Notes under the pieces: generated by a model | Told to the model about the DNA's origin: nothing | Seen by the model: only the letters and a program-made list of their open reading frames with translations | Databases searched by the model: none | Position numbers and translations under genes: made by a program | Assembly (NCBI GenBank): GCA_023627715.1 | Contig: JAMAHW010000011.1 | Coordinates: forward strand, 496,001 to 560,000 | Direction: 5' to 3' | Length of the DNA stretch: 64,000 nucleotides | DNA from: Periconia sp. R9002 | Taxonomy: Eukaryota; Ascomycota; Dothideomycetes; Pleosporales; Periconiaceae | Shown here: piece by piece, positions 1-10,516 of the stretch | Layout: every line of letters begins with the position of its first letter | Position numbering within the stretch: the stretch's first letter is position 1

Positions 1-1521
1 ATGGGAAGGTAGAGTTTGGGGGCAGAAATGATATGTTAATGTCATGTAGGTGAGATTGATGTGTGTGTGTGTGTATGCAGGATACGTACGGGTAGAATTG
101 GGAACGTGCAGGATGCATTATTTCTGCATGCATATTTTTTTTTCTTCTTTTATTTTTTCGACTTGGGTTTTTTTTTGTTCGTTGTTCGCTGTCTCGGGCA
201 CATGGGGATTGCTGCACGCACGCACGAGGCAATGAAGGGATTGCGATAGGCGATTCTGGTAGCTGGTAAGAGTTACAAGAAGAATCGGGGAAGAAGGGAC
301 GCAGTATGATGTAGCCCTTCATGTAGGTGATGATGTTCAGCAGCAAAAACAGCGGAAATATGGGGGAGAGGTCTCAAATGCTGCGGAATTCTGTACAAAG
401 ACAAGCATGTTGGCGAATGAGGCGTTGGAGGAGAAGGGTGAATTACGCGCCCGGGGACCCGTGCGTGCGGTAGGTACAGTACACCTTGTAGGCTTGTAAG
501 AGAAGAGTGGAGAGGGATGGGATGTAGTGGATGGGATCCGATAGGGTGCGTTGTTTGGGATTTGGAGTTGGACCTCTCACACGGCGACACGCCTGTGTTT
601 GGGTAGACTAATGGGTTAAGGGAGTGGGTCAATCGGATGGGTGAGAGGGACTTCCCCGTCCGTGTGTGTGGTATATTCTTAGTCGTGGTTAGGTACTTTG
701 CATGTATACAGACAGAGGCAGCGTGACGGTACTTGCAGGCGCGCAGGTTGATTGATTACCCGTCGTCGCAACACTCCAGACGCTTCTGTAATCAATCAAT
801 CAATCAATCAGTGAGTGGGAGAGACTGAGTACGCGAGAGGCGGCGGTTACCCCCGGTCTTTGTGTTTACACCACTCAGCTTCCTTCACCAGTCATTGATG
901 GCTTGAAGCATCATCGGCGCCTCATTTGACATTCCCCTACCGTTCAATATTTGGTCACAGCACTTAGTACTGACGAATTGCTGCTTGCCGCTAATCCGAA
1001 TGGTCGACTATTAAACCATTCCAATGTCCATGATCAGTACGTGTAGTCGCGCATAGGCCCCTCTTTCCCACATCCATCCATCCACTCTGCTACTGCTACT
1101 CCACCTCATCCATCTCGTCTGCCTCTTTGCTTCTCACGATCAGCATCAGATGATACCGTCGGTAATCAGATCAAGCCCAGTTATCAGTTAGTCTCTGTCA
1201 ATCTGCCGTCGTGCCGGCCGCCGGAGTGGATAGGAACACTTTCCCTAGCAGAGCCGAGTGGAGTCAAATCAATCAGTCAGCCCGCCGCCCGCCCGCCCGC
1301 CAACTTCACCTCCTCGCAGAGCATTGACTTGTTTCTTGACCGCCTCAACCAACCCCCTTCACCTCCTCCACCACCTCTTACAGTACCCGCTTGTTGACCA
1401 GGCCGGCCTCACCGCATTTCCTTTTCTTTTTTTCCTTTTATTTCCCTTTGCCTGCCCTCTGCTCTCTCAAATCGCCAGTTCCTCTGTCGCAGTACGGTAG
1501 GAACAACGTTCATCCGGCGCC
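1..1521. other. intergenic DNA and probable promoter/5' UTR of the next gene
   Basis: I see no convincing gene here. The stretch holds a (GT)n run near 58-72 and an (ATCA)n microsatellite at 789-811. From about 1310 to 1495 it is strongly pyrimidine-rich, as is common upstream of fungal start codons. The reading frames present are short and not protein-like. Confidence 0.6.
789..811. repeat. (ATCA)n microsatellite
   Basis: Five to six uninterrupted copies of a 4-bp ATCA/CAAT unit, read directly from the sequence. It lies in intergenic DNA about 700 bp upstream of the first gene. Confidence 0.9.
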
Positions 1522-2913
1522 ATGGGCATCGGCGAGACCATCACCGTCATCAACAAGTCGGGCAAGGTCGTGAGCAGCGTGAGTTCCCTACATAACACCA
1601 CAAGCCCAATCTCTCGCTGACGGACCCATCAGAGCAAACACATTGTCAATGTCTTCAAAGAGGCCAAATCCGCCTACCGCGAGCGCAAAGCCGAGATCAA
1701 GGCCGAGCGCGATGCCGCCGCCGCCGAACACAAGAGGCTGCGCGATGACATGAAGTCGCTGCACCTTGACGACGACGCGCGATCCCACGCCTCCAGGCAT
1801 TCCAAAGCCACCCACCGCTCCTCCAAATCGCGCCGCCATCACTCCCGCCCTCCCCTCGAGCGCGGCTACACCGATTCCTTCTTCGCTAATGAAATCGACT
1901 CCCCCCGATCTCCTCAATCTCCCCGACACCGCTTCGAGCAGGACCTCGCCGGCTCTGCACGCGATGCCCACGCCCGCGAAATCGTGCGCCGCAACACCGA
2001 AGCCTTCGCCGTGGCTGCCCCCGTCGACAAGACGGCGCGTTCAAAATCCGTCGACATGGACCTCGCCTACGGAGAATACATCCCCCCACCCATCGATAAG
2101 CAGTACGACGACGGGGAGCTGCGCGAGCAGGCCTCGAAGCTCACCCGCCTCCTCGACGAAGCCAACTGCCTTCAGCATTCGGTCGTCACTACCATCGAGA
2201 ACCTCCAAAAGAACCCGGACGCGCTCGCCGCCGTTGCCCTGACCCTCGCCGAGATCAGCACCATGCTCGGTAAGATGGGCCCGGGCGTGCTCCTTTCCTT
2301 CAAATCCGCCTTCCCGGCCGTCGTCGCCCTGCTCGCGAGCCCGCAGTTCATGATCGCCGCCGGTGTCGGCGTCGGCGTCACGGTCGTCGCGCTCGGCGGC
2401 TACAAAATCATCAAGAAGATGCAAGCGAACAAAGAAGAGGACCGCATGTTGGAAGCCCCCATGCAAGCAGCACCCGCGCCCGTGCGTCCCCCTCTCGCCG
2501 TCGAAGACTCCTACCACGGCCTCGACGAGCTCGAGCCCCCGGAACTCGGCCGCATCGAGATGTGGCGCCGCGGCATCGCCGACATCCAGGCCTCAAGCCA
2601 GGGCACTTCCGTCGACGGCGAGTTCATCACCCCCGCCGCCACCAGGCACCTCGTCGCAGAGGGCGTGCTCGACGAGGACGACATCAAGTCCCGCCGCAGC
2701 ACCAAATCGCGACACCGATCCCACCACCGCGCCGAGTCGGTGCGCTCCGAGAAGACGACGAAATCGAGTGCGTCCAAGACGTCCAAGTCGGGCAAACCGA
2801 AAAAGTCCAGTGCGAGTACCGCGAGTGGGCGTAGTCAGACCGTGAAGGTGAAGCGCGAGAAGGAGCCTTCGCTCGTGAAGCAGCTCTTTCGATCGCGCAC
2901 CGTTGCGTATTAG
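1522..2913 (+). CDS. conserved-looking fungal protein of unknown function (445 aa, one intron)
   Basis: Two exons are supported: 1522-1578 (19 codons) and 1633-2913. The 54-nt intron begins GTGAGT and ends CATCAG. The start is the ATG in GCGCCATGG, and splicing at phase 0 leads straight into an open frame upstream of the first internal Met of exon 2. The N-terminus (MGIGETITVINKSGK) is followed by a charged helical stretch rich in Lys, Arg, Glu and Ala (residues about 20-60). A Ser/Arg/His-rich segment comes next. A central hydrophobic glycine-rich segment (about residues 255-280, ending in a GVGVGVTVVALGG-type run) could be one membrane-associated helix. The C-terminus is a Ser/Lys-rich basic tail. 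I recognise no catalytic domain. I believe similar proteins with this N-terminus occur in other filamentous ascomycetes, but that is memory, not a search. Confidence 0.8.
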
Positions 2914-4295
2914 ACCGTTTTTGTGTGAAGCGTTTTCATTTTCTTTTCTCTTTCCTTTTTGTTTCTGACTGGGGACCCCTTCAACGAACTAACTCACCAC
3001 GTAACTAACCAACCAACTAACCATCATAGCGTAAGGCGTTTTCACTTTCTTCCTTCCTCTGCTGCATACTTTATACTCTACATACGTTTTTTCCACTCTC
3101 CTCGTCTTTCAGCGAGCATATTCATTTTTTGGTGTTTTTAACGTCTTTTCTGGGAGTGATTTCGTGCGTCTTTTTGTCATCGTTTGTTTGTTTATAGTAT
3201 TCGTCGCGAGGCTTGGATTTGGGCTTTATAACCATTTAGACGGGAAGGGTTATTGATTGATGCATACGTGTGCGCGTGGAACTCGGCTTTTTATATTACA
3301 ACTTTTCTCGCGAGAGAGAAGGTGGGGATGGTTTGTCGTCATGATTATTAACGTTTTTACTATATACTAAAGATCGTTCTTCTGAAGCAAAAGTCTATGA
3401 ATTCACTGCGTTCGAGACGTGAAATTGACATGATAAATCCTCGTCTCCTATTTCATGTATGTATGTGCTTGTATGACTGCTTATACGCTGATAAACGGTA
3501 CATTGAACTGACCATCAAACCCTGCCACCCTTTCTCTCTGTCTCTCTTCCCTGCTAGATCCCACCCTTCCTACGTAACTACCTTTCTCTCCCCTACACTT
3601 TCCTTTTCCTGGCTAAACATCCCGCCTTTCCTTTCACCTCCACTTTCCTCCGGTCCACGTTTTTTCTTTGGTACATGTGCAGCAATTGATGCCTACATAG
3701 GTATATACTTGGGCATCAATACACCTCACACTCCCCTCCTCCTTCTATCCCTCTCTGATGTCACATAAATACGTATTCTCTAGTATTTCTTTAATTTTAT
3801 TTTGGCGGGCGAGTTGGAGTGGGTGTTGGAGCATGATATCTGACTGTGTCTGGTGCTTGTAACGTGACACCGTCGGTCCGACCGATTTATCCGCGACCGA
3901 ACTACTAGCACTACGACATCCTCACTACATCCATTTTCTTTTCATCCCTCCTCTTTCCTACTAATATTCCGTCTTCTTTTCCACGTAAAATTTCCCATAT
4001 TCCTCCTTTGTCTATGTCTGACCCTTTCTTTGTCTGTCTCCCTCTAACAAGCAAACAAGGTATAACCACCCTATGATTGTTATCAAAGGAAGACAAGCAA
4101 CATGAGAGAAATGAAGATAAAGAATGAACTCAGTCGACGATTCCGGCGATGTGAAAGGATGTGTGATGGGGTGGGGAAAAGGGAAAGGGAGAGGGGTTCT
4201 TCCTTCTTGGTTCCTTTTTCCTGACTTGATCACTCGACTGAGAGTGAACCTCGAAGAAAGACGTGACTGTTTTGACCACCAGAGTAGTACGAAAC
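2914..4295. other. intergenic DNA, 3' UTR and promoter
   Basis: T-rich DNA follows the stop codon, as expected for a fungal 3' UTR. The rest is pyrimidine-rich spacer up to the start of the next gene. No RNA gene or repeat was recognised. Confidence 0.5.
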
Positions 4296-7200
4296 ATGGC
4301 GAACGTGGCGGTCCCTGGTCTCCCCGCAATTTGCGACGTCGACCTCCAGACAAACGCAGAGACAGTCCGATATGTCGTCTCTATTTTGATCCAAAATCCG
4401 GATACTTACAGCGATGTTCCGATTTACTTGCACAATGTGTATTTTCATCACCCGAACCTTCTCCCAGAGATCCTGGCTATAATGAACTCCCAGGGTCCTG
4501 ATTGGAGTCATTGGGGCTTCAACAACCAGCAGCAATGGAGTCGGGAACTGAGGTCGTTCCATCGCTTTCTGGTCTTTATAGAGCGACTGGAAAGCGACAT
4601 TCGGGATGGGCGTTTACCGAGCCGGATGGAGGAGCTCCAGAGGACGTATGTTGAGCATACCGATTGGAGACTGTTTCTGCGGCAGGAACTCAACGTGAGA
4701 ATGAATACGTGGGGTGTGCCCTTGAGTCCTCGGATAATACCCCCAAGTACTCGGAGAGCGCCCTTACTTGAGGAAAGTTGGGATTTCATTGAACTGATGG
4801 AGGCGATCCGCGACGACCCACTCCAACTTCGCTCGCAAGTCGACCCTCTCCAACGTCGCTCGTATATTCCGGTTAGGCCCTTCAACAACGATCACCTGCT
4901 CCTTCCAACATGGCAAACGGACATCATAGGGCCAAGTCGGAATCACAGCAACTACATACAGTCTCTGGTACCAGAGCTGGCTATGGGGCTATTCGCGGGC
5001 CAGGCGCAACGGCGACGGGATAGAGACGTAGCATCATCCCTTTCGGTTCATAATCCGCGCGCTTCCCCTGTACCGCTCACTTCCCCTGTACTGGACAAAA
5101 TATTAGCCCAATATCCACAGTTTAATCCTGCTCCCCAACCTAACATTCTCCACCACCGCCAGTTGATACGTGAGAGGATTGACGCAATGCACAGGCAATT
5201 CATTGACCCGTCCATTGACCCCCTCAGCCGCCTCGATATCCTCCGTGAAATCGATAACCTGATGCAGACCCCGTTCGGCAGCCACCCGCGAATTCTTTCC
5301 CTCATCGAAGACATTGTCGATGAGACTTTCTGGTACACAACGTGGGAGCTACTCACCTCGCAATCCGCACAGATCGGCCGCATAATTAGGGGGCACATCT
5401 ACCACAACAGTCCACTTCGCCTCCCAATTTTAGACCACCTCACCTCCTTCCAGAATCAGCGAATTCAATTCCTAGTGAGCCGCGCTCTCCAAGAAGTCTG
5501 GCCGCGTCAATGGATGCCGAGACTACCCCGAAACCCCTATCCCCGTCACCCCGACGAAGCTTTACAAGGTCCTCTCGTCCGGTTTTCTCAGCCATCAACG
5601 GGCCAGCGCTGGATCATGGACATACTACGCGAGTACCTCCCTCGCTTCCAAAACGTCAACTTTACCCCTCCACCCTATCAACTTCCAACCATCATGAACA
5701 GGTTTTATTGGGACCCGGACACTGGAGAGATTGACATCAGTCTTCCCAACATGCCCATTACAGCCAATATTCACGACGACATGGAACAATACCTCCAAGA
5801 TTTCGTCCGACACAATGCCAACGCAGTTCCCCTCCGCAGGCAATCCACCTCCTCCAACCAGAACATCGCGAACATCTCGCGGCACTGGCGCATCCAAGCT
5901 CCAAACCTGCTTTTCCCGCCATCCTTTCTAGTCCCGCAAGTCGTACTAGTAGAAAACCACGTGGATGGCTCAATAGATCCAAGCAACATGTACTCGTGGC
6001 ACCAAGGCCTCATCCATGAACTCTACCTACTCTCCAATGTGACGGAGGGAGAAGGTGACCGCGCAATATCGCTTCTCAGCGACCGGCTTGAGCAGCGCGC
6101 GCACTGGACCCCTGCGCAACTACGCCAATATAGGCCGCGTGGATTTAATGACGATGATGGGTTCGCGTATACAAATAACGGGGGGACGGTGGTGTGGTTA
6201 GACCGTAGCGATGTGGAATTTGTGCGAGACCAGTGTGAGAAGGAGATACTTGGGCGCCACAGGGCCGCGCTGCTGAGACATGAGAACGCGTATATGAAAA
6301 GGCTTACCGTCGCGGCAGGATTTAGAAATCCGGTTACGGCGCCCGAGGTTCCGCGTGGTGTCACGCCGTTTGATTCGGACGACGACAACGACGACGACGA
6401 TAGCTCCGAAAGCAGTGACGACGAAGACGACGACGGCCCCAGATTCAGGAACAACAACAAAGATAACACCGCCAACCGCGAGGGCGAATGGTACTTTCAG
6501 CCCGGTGAACCGACATTCGAGTTGCGCGGAGCGTACCGCGGGCCGTCGCTTTCCCAAGACGAGCTAGACGAGCTAGACGACGTACCAGAAGAAGAAGTCC
6601 TTCAAGATGACGGCTGGTACCTCCGGACCTTCAACGACGTTGGGAATTCTGTATGGTATGGGTTCGGGGGCGCCGTGCCTCCGGAGATCGAAGATGAGAC
6701 TGCTATTCCTACGGAGGAGGTTGAGTTGGACGAGGCGAGGCGTGTGAGGATGATGTTGCCATTCGGATTCCAGGGATTAGCGGCTCAGGGGGAGGGGAAT
6801 GAGGCGAGAGAGATTGATATAACAGCTCAGGTGGCGGCGCTTCAGACGGGAGTGCCTTTAGGGGGGATGAATCTAAGGAGAGTGGGTCAAGGAGGTGGGA
6901 ATCAGACGGGAGGGAATCAAGCGGGAGGGGACCAAGAAGGTGGGAATCAAGGAGGAGGGAATCCAGGAGGAGGGAATCCAGCAGGAGAGAATCAAGCGGA
7001 AGAAAGTGAGGATGAAGAAAGTGAGGATGAAGAAAGTGAGGATGAAGAAAGTGAGGATGAAGAAGGTGAGGAAGAATCTCTGAGATCGTTCCTCCATCGC
7101 CGCGCTTCCTCACCCTTCACCCTCCCCCTTCAAAGCAGCCCTTTTGATCGCTACGCCCTCCGCGACCGAGACAAACAAGGCATCCACATCCCCGTTCCCT

Positions 7201-8900
7201 CGCCCTTGTCGCCAGAAATCGAAGCCTTGATCGGCGAGCGGAAACATTGGCGCACACATGGAAAGGGAAGGAGAAAGATGGATTGGGGGTTGAAGACGTT
7301 CAAGGCGCCGCATTTCAGTGAAGGCAAGAGGAGGAGAGAGGGTGAGCGGGACGATGAGTGGGTTCCTGGTGAGAAATGGGAAGGAACGAAGAGGAGGAGA
7401 GTGGGTAATGCGGATAAGGCTTCTAAAGCTTTTCGGGATCTGGAGTTTTTGTCGAAGGGTGAATTGACTCCTGATTCACTCGCCTTGGAAGACAACGATG
7501 GGATTGTCCCGGGCGGAGTGACTAAACTGGGTTCGAAGAAACCTACGAAGAAGAGGAAACGATTTGTAAATGATGATAAGGCTTACTTACCTGGAGTCTA
7601 TGACGAGACTTTCTCCTCCGATGAGTTTTTGTCCGGCTCAGGTGTATCCGAAGATCAAGGCGATATCCGTCCAGGGGGTGTGAGCAAGACCACACAGAGA
7701 GCGAAGAAGAGGAAGAAAGTGGGCTGCCAAGACAAGACATATCTGCCTGAGCTTCAAGATAGAGATCTTTCATCCGACAACTATGCCATCACGAAAAAGT
7801 CAAAACCCCGAAACAAAACCCTTGACTACAATCACGAGACGCCACCAGGCCCAAACATCTCCGATAACGCGGACGGCGTGAAGCCCCACGGCGTGACCAA
7901 ACTCACCAACACGACCTCGAAAAAGCGACGACGCGCCAGCGACGGCAAAAACCCTTACAAACCCACCAATCTTCACGACACAGAACTCTCACCACACGAG
8001 ACCACCACCCCTAAGAAACGCTCAAAACCACCTAAACACGTCCGATTCCGCACTCCAAGCCCCGGCCCCAACGGTGGTCCTAGTCTTACAACACCCCCTC
8101 CGACCCCGAGGAGGAAACGGAAACTCTGGACGCCGCCTCCGCCGTCTCTGACACTTTCCTCTTCTCCAGTTGCATACTCCTCTTCGTCAGGCGGTAACGA
8201 CAACCCCGAAAATGCAAGACTCACTGAAGACGCATACGAACCCGCACCCCCACAACGTCCGCACACCCCACCCACCCAACAAACCCCCCTCACAACACCA
8301 CCCGGACCTCGCAACAGACGCCGCTTCTGGGACCCTCCGCCCCCGTTCCCACCAACGGCGATGCGGCGGAGTAAGGGGAAGTTGTTGGCGCTGACGAAGC
8401 GGCCGCTTGATTTCTTAGACGATGCCATCGGCGAAACTACCGAGGTACAAGAACAAGAAAAGGAAGCTCCTCCGTCCCCACAAAGCATGACCGTGGAAGT
8501 CGATCCGTCCGATGATGTTATCGAAGTGCCCTCAGAGGACGACGAGGAGTCTTTATCGTCCACTTCCTTGCCTTGTCCTCCCTCTACGAAGTCAGACTCA
8601 CCACCGCTGACGTTCACATTTACTTACTCCTCCTCATCCTCATCCTCATCCCCCACCTCCTCTCTCACCTCCTCTTCTTCCACCACACCCTCATCTACCC
8701 GAACCCCTGAAAACCAGTCATCCCAGGGACTAGGATTGGGATTAGGACTCCTCACTCTCTTCGACGCCGTGAAGAATTTCTTCTTCGCTCCTGCTCCTCT
8801 GCCTGCTGCCGTCTATGCTAAGGATGGTGATGGTGAGGAGGAGGGAGAGGAAGTCTTTGTCCTGAGGGCGGGGGAGAGGGTTAGGGTTGTTGCTGGGTAG
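4296..8900 (+). CDS. large low-complexity orphan protein (1534 aa, intronless)
   Basis: A single uninterrupted frame of 4.6 kb. The frame stays open 11 codons upstream to a GTG, but the first ATG is at 4296 (AACATGG), so I use that. The first ~690 residues look like an ordinary folded protein, rich in Trp, Pro and Leu, with no family I can name. Residues about 693-715 form an Asp/Ser/Glu acidic run. Residues about 866-900 are GGNQ-type repeats, followed by four to five ESEDE repeats. From about 1030 to 1260 the chain has degenerate repeats, each with a PGGVTKL-like core, a basic KKRKR-like cluster (possible nuclear signals) and an acidic/Ser-rich end. The C-terminus is Pro-rich, then poly-Ser (about 1445-1470), then a short hydrophobic segment. 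The layout suggests a nuclear or chromatin-associated protein, but that is only inferred from composition. No catalytic motif is visible. Confidence 0.75.
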   Translation: MANVAVPGLPAICDVDLQTNAETVRYVVSILIQNPDTYSDVPIYLHNVYFHHPNLLPEILAIMNSQGPDWSHWGFNNQQQWSRELRSFHRFLVFIERLESDIRDGRLPSRMEELQRTYVEHTDWRLFLRQELNVRMNTWGVPLSPRIIPPSTRRAPLLEESWDFIELMEAIRDDPLQLRSQVDPLQRRSYIPVRPFNNDHLLLPTWQTDIIGPSRNHSNYIQSLVPELAMGLFAGQAQRRRDRDVASSLSVHNPRASPVPLTSPVLDKILAQYPQFNPAPQPNILHHRQLIRERIDAMHRQFIDPSIDPLSRLDILREIDNLMQTPFGSHPRILSLIEDIVDETFWYTTWELLTSQSAQIGRIIRGHIYHNSPLRLPILDHLTSFQNQRIQFLVSRALQEVWPRQWMPRLPRNPYPRHPDEALQGPLVRFSQPSTGQRWIMDILREYLPRFQNVNFTPPPYQLPTIMNRFYWDPDTGEIDISLPNMPITANIHDDMEQYLQDFVRHNANAVPLRRQSTSSNQNIANISRHWRIQAPNLLFPPSFLVPQVVLVENHVDGSIDPSNMYSWHQGLIHELYLLSNVTEGEGDRAISLLSDRLEQRAHWTPAQLRQYRPRGFNDDDGFAYTNNGGTVVWLDRSDVEFVRDQCEKEILGRHRAALLRHENAYMKRLTVAAGFRNPVTAPEVPRGVTPFDSDDDNDDDDSSESSDDEDDDGPRFRNNNKDNTANREGEWYFQPGEPTFELRGAYRGPSLSQDELDELDDVPEEEVLQDDGWYLRTFNDVGNSVWYGFGGAVPPEIEDETAIPTEEVELDEARRVRMMLPFGFQGLAAQGEGNEAREIDITAQVAALQTGVPLGGMNLRRVGQGGGNQTGGNQAGGDQEGGNQGGGNPGGGNPAGENQAEESEDEESEDEESEDEESEDEEGEEESLRSFLHRRASSPFTLPLQSSPFDRYALRDRDKQGIHIPVPSPLSPEIEALIGERKHWRTHGKGRRKMDWGLKTFKAPHFSEGKRRREGERDDEWVPGEKWEGTKRRRVGNADKASKAFRDLEFLSKGELTPDSLALEDNDGIVPGGVTKLGSKKPTKKRKRFVNDDKAYLPGVYDETFSSDEFLSGSGVSEDQGDIRPGGVSKTTQRAKKRKKVGCQDKTYLPELQDRDLSSDNYAITKKSKPRNKTLDYNHETPPGPNISDNADGVKPHGVTKLTNTTSKKRRRASDGKNPYKPTNLHDTELSPHETTTPKKRSKPPKHVRFRTPSPGPNGGPSLTTPPPTPRRKRKLWTPPPPSLTLSSSPVAYSSSSGGNDNPENARLTEDAYEPAPPQRPHTPPTQQTPLTTPPGPRNRRRFWDPPPPFPPTAMRRSKGKLLALTKRPLDFLDDAIGETTEVQEQEKEAPPSPQSMTVEVDPSDDVIEVPSEDDEESLSSTSLPCPPSTKSDSPPLTFTFTYSSSSSSSSPTSSLTSSSSTTPSSTRTPENQSSQGLGLGLGLLTLFDAVKNFFFAPAPLPAAVYAKDGDGEEEGEEVFVLRAGERVRVVAG
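6891..7075 (+). repeat. in-frame coding tandem repeats (GGGNQ then ESEDE units)
   Basis: A run of roughly 15-18-bp imperfect units (GGAGGGAATCAA-like) passes directly into perfect 15-bp units GAAGAAAGTGAGGAT. All are in frame within the large orphan gene, so copy-number change would lengthen or shorten the protein without breaking it. Confidence 0.85.
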
Positions 8901-10516
8901 TTAATTTCTTCTACCACCTTTTCTTTTCTTTTGGTTTTGTTTTAGTGTAAGGTAGTGTAGTTCAACCTATATTCAAATCTCCTTAGCTCTCCTTCTCGTA
9001 CCTATATAGATAATGCTTAAATCCCCCACTTCATTAACATCACAAAGTCTTATCCCGAATGTATGTACGTATTATACTTTTCAACCCCTTTCGCTTTTGC
9101 CTTTTACGTGCCGTGGTGGGTGTTCAATCAACATATCATATTCCGAAACATGTAACCTTGCGAATTTTTCATCAAGTGTAGATATACAGTGAAGCGATTC
9201 ACACTACTTGTGTTACGAAGACGGGGATACGGTTGATGTCATTGTTTTGGAGATTATGTGTATGTGGCGGTGGTATGGTGGTATAACATAACAATCTCCC
9301 ACGCCCTTTTCCCCTTTTCCCTTCCCTTTCCTTCCCTCCCATCCACGACTCCCTCCTTTTCGCCATAACATTTTAAATGTGCCCTAATCTAAGTTGAAGA
9401 CATTCAATCACTCTTCTATTTCTATATCTAATCTAGACAAATGAGTAAAAGTACGCCAATATAAAGCAAAAACAATACGGAAGAGAAAAAGCTAGAAACG
9501 AAATTGACCGCACAACCTCTGCTGTGTGAACTTTCTGAAACGTTTTTAGGGGCGCTTTGTCATTTCGTCTCGGAAGGCAGGGGCCCCGTACATATATAGA
9601 TAACTGTTTCAGCAACTATTAATTAATCTGCACCAGATATAATAAACAATTATAATAGTCATAGTGATAATGAAATAAAAGGGGGAAGGAAGTTGAAGCC
9701 CAACACAACGCAAGGGCCAGATTGGGCCGCCACCTCTACCACCTCTACCACCGGGGGTTGTTTGGGCGAGTAAATCTCACATCAACAAATTTAGCTACGT
9801 TCAGATCAGAGTGTGAACCCGTGCTTTTCTATCTACTTTACTTAGAGTGATTGTTAGATAGCTTGTTTCGTTATGGGAGTTTTTACATGGTGTTGATAAT
9901 TAATACTAAGTTAAAAGAGTTTAAGAAGATGGGATGAGATGGTTTGAGGGGGATTGGGTAGGTAGGTAAAAGATGAATGATTTTTTGTTGGTACTGTTTC
10001 ACCTCGTTAGATAAGATAAAAACGAATTTATCTTTTTTTGCCTTTCGCGGAACAACAACAAAAAACGATCTGTAAAAATCCAATCACGGTATCGAACGCT
10101 CACACCACATAAGTACAGAACTCACTAGTCTTTCAACATCCTTGGGTAGACAGACGTTTGCACACACATGTAAATATTCTTTCTCGCTCATTGGATAAGG
10201 ATAAGATAAATGATCTCCCGTTGTTGAATGTTCTCCTATGCCCCCTTTTGATTATATGTATATAACTGAACTAATAATGCTAACAAAGAAAAAAATCCAA
10301 AGATGCTATGCTGTTGTAACAAACAAAAAAGAAACTCGCTGTGATGTTGCTGTGCTGTGCTGTGCTGTGGAACGCTGATGCAATAAGGTAACGCTGGGGA
10401 ATCAAGAATACAAAAACAAAAACAAAAACAAAAGACAAATCCCCTCCCCTACATCCAGGCCCTACTACGTATATATGACAAGAAAGAAACTTTTTTTCGA
10501 AAACAATCCTACGCTT
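8901..10516. other. intergenic region between convergent genes
   Basis: Two genes converge on this 1.6-kb stretch, so it should hold both 3' UTRs. It is AT-rich with short A/T runs, a (TGTGC)n run near 10345-10370 and an (AAAAAC)n run near 10410-10435. I see no coding frame, tRNA or mobile element. Confidence 0.5.

Noticed and set aside
4263..4295. Upstream extension of the large orphan protein
   Set aside because: The frame is open but begins with GTG. The first ATG is at 4296, so I used that.
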